This document shows, one piece after another, positions 1 through 5,799 of a stretch of 7,180 bases of DNA. Position 1 is the first letter of the stretch, and each line of letters starts with the position of its first letter. Source of the stretch: Candidatus Segetimicrobium genomatis (GTDB lineage: Bacteria; Sysuimicrobiota; Sysuimicrobiia; Sysuimicrobiales; Segetimicrobiaceae); the NCBI GenBank assembly GCA_005883865.1, contig VBAO01000442.1:1-7180 (forward strand). The letters are read 5' to 3'. The notes below the pieces were generated by a model, which saw nothing but the letters and a program-made list of their open reading frames with translations, was not told the origin of the DNA and did not search any database. The position numbers and the translations under genes were made by a program.

Positions 1-1054
1 CGTCGCTGAGCCCGGAGATCGCGCGGCCGGTCCGGGGCCGCCCGGGGTAGCCTTCCGCGCCGAGCACCACGCACACGGCGCTCTGGGGACGCCACCGCGG
101 GACCCACCGCTCGACGCGGCCGCTCAGCACCGCCTCCGCGCCCTCGGCCAGCCCGCCGTCGAGGAGGGGGAGCAGGGCCTGCGTCTCGGGATCCCCGAGC
201 CGGACATTGAACTCCAGCACCTTCGGTCCCTCGGCGGTGAGCATCAACCCCGCAAACAGCACGCCGCGAAAGGGTCTCCCTTCCTGCGCCATCGCCCACA
301 TCGTCGGCTCCAGGATCTCGTCGGCGATCCGCCCCAGCATCTCCCGGGAGACCGACGGGACCGGCGCGGAGGCGCCCATCCCGCCCGTGTTCGGGCCGCG
401 ATCCCCTTCCAACAACCGCTTGTGGTCCTGCACCGGGATGAGCGGCGATGCGTCCGTCCCGTCGCACAACGCGAAGACGCTGACCTCTTCGCCCTCGAGC
501 ACGTCCTCGATCACCACGCGGGCCCCGGCGTCCCCGAACGACCGGGCCACCATGGTCGCCTCCACGGCGGCGATGCCCTCGTCGGGCGTCGCGGCGACCG
601 TGACGCCCTTGCCGGCGGCGAGGCCGTCGGCCTTCACGACAAGCGGGCGGCCCGCCCGCTCGACATAGGTGGCGGCCGGGCCGGGGGCATCGAAGATCTG
701 GAACGGCGCGGTCGGGATCCCGTACCGCTGGCACAACCGCTTCATGAACACCTTGCTGGACTCGAGGATCGCGGCGGACCGGGTGGGGCCGAAGACCCGC
801 GCCCCGCGTTGCGCGAAGACATCGACAATCCCCGCGGCGAGCGGCGCCTCGGGCCCGACAAGCGTCAGGTCGATCTCGCTGGCCTGCGCCCATTCGGCGA
901 GCGCGGCAGGATCACCGGGGGACTGGGGAAGGCATTCCGCGATCTCGGAGATTCCGGGGTTGCCGGGGGCGCAAAACGGGGTCACGCCCTCCTGGTGGAG
1001 AGTCCACACAATGGCGTGCTCCCGGCCCCCCGAACCGATCACGAGAACTCTCAT
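1..1054 (-). CDS. purD: Phosphoribosylamine-glycine ligase (GAR synthetase), 3'-truncated by window edge
   Basis: PurD is a cytosolic ATP-grasp enzyme that joins 5-phosphoribosylamine to glycine, giving glycinamide ribonucleotide in the second step of de novo purine synthesis. Reading the minus strand from the ATG at 1054-1052 gives 351 codons with no stop before the window edge. The family is usually about 420-430 residues, so only the C-terminal end is missing. Visible family blocks are VIGSGGREHA (residues 5-14), GPEAPLAAGIVD (68-79), the nucleotide-binding stretch KADGLAAGKGV (141-151), GPNTGGMGA (220-228), and the metal-binding EFNVRLGDPETQ (281-292). The last usually reads EFNVRFGDPETQ, so there is one conservative F-to-L change. 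The start is supported by a GTGGAG ribosome binding site at 1065-1060, five bases upstream, and by the expected N-terminal MRVLVIGSGG. It is transcribed away from the fatty-acid-type cluster and is a housekeeping gene unrelated to it in function. No lesion is visible in it. Confidence 0.96.
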   Translation of the reverse strand, partial: MRVLVIGSGGREHAIVWTLHQEGVTPFCAPGNPGISEIAECLPQSPGDPAALAEWAQASEIDLTLVGPEAPLAAGIVDVFAQRGARVFGPTRSAAILESSKVFMKRLCQRYGIPTAPFQIFDAPGPAATYVERAGRPLVVKADGLAAGKGVTVAATPDEGIAAVEATMVARSFGDAGARVVIEDVLEGEEVSVFALCDGTDASPLIPVQDHKRLLEGDRGPNTGGMGASAPVPSVSREMLGRIADEILEPTMWAMAQEGRPFRGVLFAGLMLTAEGPKVLEFNVRLGDPETQALLPLLDGGLAEGAEAVLSGRVERWVPRWRPQSAVCVVLGAEGYPGRPRTGRAISGLSD

Positions 1055-1138
1055 CGACGCTCCACGTCGTGGTGGGCTCCGAAGATCGTTCGGTTTTTGA
1101 CGCAATCCTAGTAGGTTGGGGCGACGAATTACGGTTCG

Positions 1139-1167
1139 ACTATAGCATAGACGAAGGAGTCTGCCAA
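1139..1167 (-). promoter_or_regulatory. Probable sigma70-type promoter for purD
   Basis: On the minus strand TTGGCA (1167-1162) is followed after exactly 17 bases (1161-1145) by TATAGT (1144-1139). Each hexamer is close to the TTGACA/TATAAT consensus and the spacing is optimal. It lies in the most AT-rich stretch of the window. Transcription would start near 1132, leaving a leader of about 78 nt before the purD ATG at 1054. No purine riboswitch fold or PurR-type operator was recognised in that leader. Such a match could arise by chance, but its position and orientation upstream of purD support it. Confidence 0.6.
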
Positions 1168-1269
1168 GTAGGAGCTAATTGTTCGTGTTTTGGCGTCGGT
1201 ACGCCTTCACCGCGCGTTCGGCGCGTAGGAAACCCCCCAAAGCGTGGCGAAAAGTTGGATGCCGCCTAG

Positions 1270-1287
1270 GTGGAGGATTCGTGGAGG
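1270..1287 (+). repeat. Tandem Shine-Dalgarno-like repeat upstream of fabF
   Basis: GTGGAGG occurs twice, at 1270-1276 and 1281-1287, with an 11-base period. The downstream copy lies four bases before the ATG at 1292 and is the likely functional ribosome binding site. The upstream copy could act as a standby site or be coincidental. The downstream copy decides the start: an upstream in-frame ATG at 1244 would add sixteen residues with no resemblance to ketosynthases. Confidence 0.5.
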
Positions 1288-1291
1288 TTTT

Positions 1292-2499
1292 ATGGCCCGA
1301 GCCGTCATCACGGGGATTGGAGCGGTCACGCCCGTAGGCCTGTCGGCCCCCGAAACGTGGGCCAGCCTGCTGGCCGGCCGGAGCGGCGTCCGGCCGCTGA
1401 CTCGGTTCGACGCGTCCGGGTTTCCGGTCCGGAACGCCGCCGACGTCCAGGGGTTCGACCCCCTCACCGCGATGCCGCGCAAGCGCGCGCGCCGGACCGC
1501 CCGGTTCGCACAGCTGGCGATCGCCGCCGCCAAGGAGGCGCTCGCCGACGCCCGGCTTCCCCCGCTCGGCGAGATCACCGACCGGTTTGGGGTCACGATC
1601 GCCACGGCGCTCGGGGGGCTCGAGGTCATCGATGACGAAGCTCCGCGGCTCTTCGGCGGGGCTCCCGCCCGCGTCACGCCGTTTCTCCTCCCCATGTTGC
1701 TCGCCAACATGGCCTCCTCCGCGGTGAGCATTCAGTTCGGCCTCCGGGGGCCCTCCAACACCCCGGTCGGGGCGTGCGCCAGCGGAACGATCTCTTTGAT
1801 GGAGGCGCGGAGGTGGATCGAAGCAGGAGAGGCCGACTACGTCCTCGCCGGCGGGGCGGAGGGCGGTCTGACCCCGACCGTCTGGGCGGCGTTGTGCGCC
1901 CTCGGGGCGCTCAGCACCCGGAACGACGCCCCGGAAAAGGCCAGCCGTCCGTTCGACCGGGATCGGGACGGGTTCGTCTACGGCGAGGGCGCGGTGGTGT
2001 TTGTCGTCGAGCGCGACGATCTGGCGCGAACGCGCGAGGCCGGCGTGTACGCGGAACTGGCCGGGGCGGCCATGACGAGCGACGCCTGCCACGAGACCGC
2101 CCCGCAGCCGCAAGGCGAGGCGGCGGCGCTCGCGATCCGGCGGGCGCTCGCGGACGCGCACGCAGGCCCCGACGAGGTGGATCTGATCGTGGCGCATGGG
2201 ACGCGATCAAGCACGGGCTCGGCCGGCGCGCCCGCACGGTTCCCGTCACCGCCCCGAAGAGCATGGTCGGCCACCTGATCGGCGCGGCGGGCTCGCTCGC
2301 GGCGCTCGTCGGCGTGCTGGCCATCCGGGACGGGCGGATCCCGCCGACGATCAACCTCGAGAACCCCGATCCCGATTGCGATCTCGACTACGTTCCCCGC
2401 CGGGCGCGGAGGGCCGTGGTTCGCCTGGCGCTCGCCAACGCGTTTGGGTTCGGAGGACAGAACTGCGTGGTCGCCGTCCGGGCGCCCGCAGGCCGGTAA
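1292..2499 (+). pseudogene. fabF: Beta-ketoacyl-ACP synthase II (FabF/KAS II), interrupted by a frame-shifting deletion
   Basis: FabF condenses malonyl-ACP with an acyl-ACP in the elongation step of type II fatty acid synthesis. From the ATG at 1292 (GTGGAGG four bases upstream) the product starts MARAVITGIGAVTPVG, the family N-terminus. Cys162 in GACASGT is the nucleophile, and GFVYGEGAVVFVVE (227-240) is typical. His302 of AHGT is the first catalytic His. Directly after this (codon at 2201) homology jumps to another frame starting at 2203, which continues AIKHGLG, then KSMVGHLIGAAGS with the second catalytic His, then NAFGFGGQN, ending at TAA 2497-2499. About eleven residues, the conserved STPxxDxxE-type loop after HGT, are missing, so roughly 34 nt were deleted (3n+1). 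Literal translation runs out of frame and stops at 2278. The two parts sum to about 401 residues; adding the missing loop gives about 412, the usual family length. Programmed frameshifting would not replace the missing residues. An assembly error is quite possible, in which case this is a normal gene. Confidence 0.88.
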
Positions 2500-2535
2500 C
2501 CCCGCTCCGCACACACCCTGGCAGGAGGCGCCGAC

Positions 2536-3302
2536 GTGTTTACCGGGACGTTCGCCAACAAGATCGCGCTCATCACGGGAGCCTCGCGGGGCATCGGCCG
2601 GGCCACGGCCCTCACCCTCGCGGGCGGAGGAGCCGATGTGGTGGTGCACTACCACCGCAACCAGGCCATGGCGGAGGAGGTGGTGCGGACCGCCCAGGGG
2701 CTCGGGCGGCGGGCGATGGCGGTGGGCGCGAACCTCGAGGCGCCCGACGAGATCACGCAGCTCTTCGACCGGATCACCGAGGGCTTCGGGGCGCTCGACA
2801 TCTTCGTCGCCAGTCACGCGGCGACGGCGTTCAAACCTACGCTGGAGGTCAAGCCCCACCACATCCAGCGGACGTTCGACCTCATCGTGCGGTCCCTGGT
2901 CCTGTGCATCCAACGGGCGGTCCCCCTGATGAAGGGCCGCGACGGCGCGATCGTCACGATCGGCGGGCAGGGGACGGTCGAGTGCTTGCCCAACTATGCG
3001 TTGCTCGCCGCGGCGAAGGCGGCGATGGAGACGTGGACGCGGTACCTCGCCTATGAACTGGCGCGCGAGGGCATCACCGCGAACTGCGTCAGCCCGGGCG
3101 TGATCGCGACCGACTCGGCCCGGTTCTACGGCGGGGATCGCTTCGCCGAGTTCGACCGGCTGGTCGGATCGTACACCCCCCGCGGCCGCATGGGCACGCC
3201 CGAGGAGGTCGCCGCGGTGATCGCGTTCCTCTGCAGCCCGGGCGCCCGATTCGTGCACGGGCAGACGATCGTGGTCGACGGCGGGCTCAGGGTCGGGCAT
3301 GA
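2536..3302 (+). CDS. fabL: FabL-type enoyl-ACP reductase (SDR family), stop codon apparently lost
   Basis: This is a short-chain dehydrogenase/reductase that probably reduces the trans-2-enoyl-ACP double bond with NADPH in the last step of each elongation cycle. It starts at GTG 2536, with AGGAGG (2523-2528) seven bases upstream and no better start nearby. The cofactor motif TGASRGIG is at residues 14-21. The active site reads NYALLAAAK, with Tyr154 and Lys161 spaced Y-x6-K. That is the signature of FabI/FabL enoyl reductases, whereas FabG ketoreductases have Y-x3-K. The segments KAAMETWTRYLAYEL, TPRGRMG and HGQTIVVDGG also resemble Bacillus FabL as I recall it. The usual NNAG is replaced by SHAA (93-96), which is odd. 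Homology ends at GGLRVG (residue 254, base 3297), but no stop follows in frame and the frame stays open to 5058. One extra G at 3295-3297 would give GGLRVGA and a TGA at 3300-3302 overlapping the next ATG. A one-base deletion is therefore the likely explanation. A different SDR specificity remains possible. Confidence 0.8.
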
Positions 3303-4162
3303 ACAAGGTGGTCAGTTGCGACGACGTCGTGGCGGAGATCCGCGATGGGGCCACGGTCGCGATCGGGGGGTCCTCCCTGTCGCGCAAGCCGATGGCCCTC
3401 GTGCGCGCGCTGGCGCGGAGCGGCCGCAAGAACCTCCGGCTGATCGTCAACGTGGGGGGCCCGGAGGTCGACCTCCTGATCGGGACCGACAAGGTCGCCG
3501 AGGCGATCTACGCGTTCGTCGGGTTCGAGGTCATGGGGCTCGCCCCGCACTTCCGGCGCGCGCGCCAGGAGGGCTCGGTCCGCTTCCAGGAATGGACCGA
3601 GTTCACGGTGATGGCGGGGCTCGATGCCGCGATCAAACGGGTGCCGTTCCTCCCGACCCACACCGGGCTCGGGACGGACCTCCTGCGCGTCAACTCCGCC
3701 TTTCGCACGATCCAGGATCCGTTCGAGGGACAGACCCTGGTCGCCGTGCCCGCCCTCCGGCCGGACGTGGCGCTGATCCACGTGAACCTGGCGGATTCCC
3801 AGGGCAACGGGGTCATCCTGGGGGACGGCCACATGGACGTGCTATGCGCCAAGGCGGCCCGGAAGACGTTTCTGTCGGCCGAGCAGATCCTGCTGCCCGA
3901 GCGCCTGCAGACCTACGGGCGCGACGTCCGGATCCTGCGCACGCTGGTCTCCGGCGTCGTCGAGGCCCCCTGGGGCGCCCACTTCACCGGGTGCGCCCCC
4001 GACTACCGGGCGGACCTGACCCACGTCCAGGAGTACCTGGCGGCGGCGCGCGACCGCGCGGCCTGGCACGACTACCTCGAGCGCTACGTCTACGTGAGCG
4101 ATCAGGACTACCTGCGGACCCTGGGCAGCGAGCGGATGCTCGGCGAGCGCCTGCGGGTCTAA
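3299..4162 (+). CDS. CoA-transferase subunit A (glutaconate CoA-transferase / IpdA-like)
   Basis: This is the alpha subunit of a family I CoA-transferase (CoA_trans fold), which with the next gene would move CoA between carboxylic acids or act on a CoA-bound ring acid. It has 287 residues. Visible features are the glycine-rich VAIGGSSLSRKPMALVRAL (20-38), LAPHFRRARQEG (81-92), PFLPTHTGLGTDLL (116-129), PDVALIHVNLADSQGNGV, and GAHFTGCAPDYRADL near the C-terminus. The last is typical of the GctA/IpdA branch rather than of ScoA/AtoD. Glu98 and Glu101 lie where IpdA-type proteins have a conserved acidic residue; this alignment is from memory. The ATG at 3299 has only a weak AGGG (3289-3292) upstream and probably overlaps the preceding stop as ATGA, so translation is likely coupled. 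The reading frame is intact. The substrate cannot be read from the sequence. Confidence 0.85.
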   Translation: MNKVVSCDDVVAEIRDGATVAIGGSSLSRKPMALVRALARSGRKNLRLIVNVGGPEVDLLIGTDKVAEAIYAFVGFEVMGLAPHFRRARQEGSVRFQEWTEFTVMAGLDAAIKRVPFLPTHTGLGTDLLRVNSAFRTIQDPFEGQTLVAVPALRPDVALIHVNLADSQGNGVILGDGHMDVLCAKAARKTFLSAEQILLPERLQTYGRDVRILRTLVSGVVEAPWGAHFTGCAPDYRADLTHVQEYLAAARDRAAWHDYLERYVYVSDQDYLRTLGSERMLGERLRV

Positions 4163-4171
4163 CGCGGCCCC

Positions 4172-4188
4172 GGCGCCCGCCGGGCGCC
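4172..4188 (+). repeat. GC-only inverted repeat between the CoA-transferase subunit genes
   Basis: GGCGCCC (4172-4178) and GGGCGCC (4182-4188) form a perfect 7-bp stem with a GCC loop in the 50-nt gap between subunits A and B. There is no T-tract, so it is not a classical intrinsic terminator. It lies 12 bases upstream of the subunit B ribosome binding site. It could stabilise or attenuate the messenger between two subunits expected to be made in equal amounts, or it could simply reflect GC-rich spacer sequence. Confidence 0.4.
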
Positions 4189-4212
4189 CGCCGATGCACA
4201 GAGGAGGCGTGT

Positions 4213-5058
4213 ATGCCGGCGTACAGCATCGATGAACTGATCATCACCTGCATGGCGCGGGAGCTCAGCGGCGAGGTGCTCGTCAGTTCGGTGACCGCCC
4301 TGGGCGCGCTCGCGGCGCACGTCGCGAAAAGCACCCACGCCCCGGACCTGGCGGTGCTCTCGACCCCCGAGTCCGGCATGGACGCGGTCCCGCTGCCCAC
4401 GCTCTCCCTGGGGCAGTTCCTGACCGACAACCAGCGCGCCATCCCGCTCACGATGGAGGATATCTTCGACGCGATCTTCACCGACCGGTTCCGGATCTGG
4501 ATCAACCCCGCCCAGATCGACCAGCACGGCAACGTCAACATCTCCGTGATCGGGCCGTGGGACCACCCCAAGGTCGCCCTCGTGGGCTCGCGCGGGATCC
4601 CGGAGGATACGAGCCACCTCTCGCAGGGGCTGTACTACCTGACCTCCCACTCCCCCCGGACGGTCGTGCCCAAGGTGGATTTCATCAGCGGGGCGGGCTA
4701 CACGCCCGAGCGGGCGCAGTGGTTGGGTCCCTACGGGGCGCCGACCTGCCTCGTGAGCGACCTGGGCGTCTTCGGGTGGGACCCCGCCGCGGGCCGCATG
4801 GTCCCGCGCAGCCTCCACCCGGGCGTGTCGGCGGACACGGTGCGGGAGCGCACGGGGTTTCCCCTCGAGATCCCCGCGAAGGTGCCGGTCACGATCCCGC
4901 CGTCCGCGCAGGAGGTCGCGATCATCCACGCGGCCGACCCGCTGGAGGTGCGCAAACTGGAGTTGCTGTCGGGGAAGGAGGCGGCGGAGAAGTTCGCGGT
5001 GATCTACGAACGGGAGCGCCAGACCCTCCACGCGGCCTGGCCCCGGCGCCGCCACTGA
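4213..5058 (+). CDS. CoA-transferase subunit B (glutaconate CoA-transferase / IpdB-like)
   Basis: This is the beta subunit partner of the preceding gene, 281 residues, a little longer than the roughly 250-265 usual for GctB/IpdB. The start ATG at 4213 has GAGGAGG (4201-4207) five bases upstream, the strongest ribosome binding site in the cluster. Conserved blocks are PESGMDA (52-58), AQIDQHGNVNISVIG, LGVFGWD and ERTGFPLEIP. Glu53 in PESGMDA matches the catalytic Glu of glutaconate CoA-transferase beta (Glu54 in the VESGLMD context of the Acidaminococcus enzyme), which forms the glutamyl-CoA thioester. Its presence favours real CoA transfer over the ring-opening reaction of mycobacterial IpdAB, whose B subunit reportedly lacks this Glu; this comparison is from memory. 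The stop TGA overlaps the next ATG as TGATG. The frame is intact and continuous with the unstopped FabL frame upstream, so the N-terminus rests on the ribosome binding site and on homology. Confidence 0.87.
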   Translation: MPAYSIDELIITCMARELSGEVLVSSVTALGALAAHVAKSTHAPDLAVLSTPESGMDAVPLPTLSLGQFLTDNQRAIPLTMEDIFDAIFTDRFRIWINPAQIDQHGNVNISVIGPWDHPKVALVGSRGIPEDTSHLSQGLYYLTSHSPRTVVPKVDFISGAGYTPERAQWLGPYGAPTCLVSDLGVFGWDPAAGRMVPRSLHPGVSADTVRERTGFPLEIPAKVPVTIPPSAQEVAIIHAADPLEVRKLELLSGKEAAEKFAVIYERERQTLHAAWPRRRH

Positions 5059-5799
5059 TGGCGACCGGGCCCCTCGCCGGCCGCTGGGCCGTGATCACCG
5101 GGGGAGGACGCGGCATCGGCCGGGCGATCGCGCTCCGGCTCGCCAACCTCGGCGCCGGCCGAAGCCAAGCGCGTGGCGGGAGAGATCACCGCCGCCGGAG
5201 GAAAGGCGGTGGTGGCCCTCGGCGACCTGTCCACAGATGCCGGCGCCGATGCGGTCGCCAAAGCAGCCCACGAGGCGTTGGGCGGGGTCGACATCCTCGT
5301 CAACAACGCCGGGTGGACGCTCACCACCCCGTTCCTCGAGGAGGACGACGGCTACTGGCGCCGCGTGATCGACACGAACCTGTGGGGCGTGATCTTCTGC
5401 TCGCGCGTGGCGCTCGAGTGGATGGCGGAGCACGACGGCGGGGTGATCGTCAATGTCGCGAGCGACGCCGGGCGGGTCGGCACGAGCGGCGAGGCGGTGT
5501 ACTCGGCGGCCAAGGGCGGCGTCATCGCGCTCACGAGGTCGCTCGCGCGCGAGATGGCCGCCCGCAACGTCCGGATCAACTGCGTCTGCCCGGGTCCCAC
5601 GGAGACCGCGGTCCTGGTCGAGAACCGCGCCGATCCCGCGCACGCCGCGCGCATCGACCGGATGATCCGCCTGATCCCGATGCGCCGCGTCGCGCAGCCC
5701 GAGGAGATCGCGGAGGCGGTCGCCTTCTTCTGCACCGACGCCTCGCGGTACATCACGGGACAGGTGCTGAGCGTCTCCGGCGGGCTCACGATGGCGTGA
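5058..5799 (+). pseudogene. BadH/FabG-like short-chain dehydrogenase, interrupted by a frame-shifting deletion
   Basis: This is an SDR oxidoreductase that probably interconverts a 3-oxoacyl and a 3-hydroxyacyl thioester. The ATG at 5058 overlaps the previous stop. The first 33 codons give MATGPLAGRWAVITGGGRGI and then ALRLANLGA, a normal cofactor-binding N-terminus with TGGGRGIG. Homology then jumps frame: from 5158 it reads AEAKRVAGEITAAGG, then DILVNNAGW, VNVASDAGRVGTSGEAVYSA with the YSAAK active site (Y-x3-K), CPGPTETAVL, and the end GQVLSVSGGLTMA, stopping at TGA 5797-5799. The second beta strand, about 9-11 residues, is missing, a deletion of roughly 26-32 nt (3n+2). Adding it back gives about 256 residues, the normal size. 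The NNAGW, ASDAxRVGxSGEAVY and GQVLSVSGGLTM segments match BadH, 2-hydroxycyclohexanecarboxyl-CoA dehydrogenase, as remembered. FabG-type 3-oxoacyl-ACP reductase is the alternative. Translation from a GTG at 5173 would lack the cofactor site. Confidence 0.83.

Larger units (their letters stand above)
1055..1291. promoter_or_regulatory. Divergent intergenic control region between purD and the acyl-chain cluster
   Basis: This is the only sizeable non-coding gap in the window. It is visibly less GC-rich than the flanking genes around 1090-1200. It carries the purD promoter described separately and should also hold the promoter for the plus-strand cluster, because nothing else lies upstream of that cluster. 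No convincing plus-strand promoter was found. The best pair, TTGGGG (1116-1121) with TATAGC (1141-1146), has a poor 19-base spacer and shares bases with the purD -10 element. A small inverted repeat, CGCGC/GCGCG, sits around 1211-1225. The open frame at 1069-1269 shows no recognisable protein and is judged spurious. Confidence 0.5.

Noticed and set aside
1062..1072. Palindrome CCACGTCGTGG as an operator over the purD ribosome binding site
   Set aside because: It is only eleven bases with a single-base centre, matches no known operator, and is easily found by chance at this base composition.
422..1111. Plus-strand open frames opposite purD
   Set aside because: The minus strand encodes clear PurD motifs throughout; these are shadow frames.
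1097..1125. TTGACG at 1097-1102 as a -35 box for the plus-strand cluster
   Set aside because: No TATAAT-like element lies 16-18 bases downstream.
1069..1269. A 66-codon plus-strand frame in the intergenic region
   Set aside because: No ribosome binding site or protein similarity is apparent, and it overlaps the purD promoter region.
2195..2214. Programmed ribosomal frameshift in the ketosynthase gene
   Set aside because: A change of frame alone would not restore the roughly eleven missing active-site residues, and there is no slippery heptamer at the junction.
1978..3492. A 504-codon open frame on the minus strand opposite fabF and fabL
   Set aside because: Low-complexity Arg/Pro/Asp-rich translation with no recognisable motif, fully antisense to conserved genes. 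Long stop-free antisense frames are expected at this GC content.
4172..4188. Inverted repeat as a rho-independent terminator
   Set aside because: There is no following T-run, and it separates two subunit genes expected to be co-expressed.
2536..5058. A genuine SDR-CoA-transferase fusion protein of 840 residues
   Set aside because: The middle ~300 codons are an out-of-frame translation of the conserved subunit A gene, and subunit B has its own strong ribosome binding site and a normal N-terminus.
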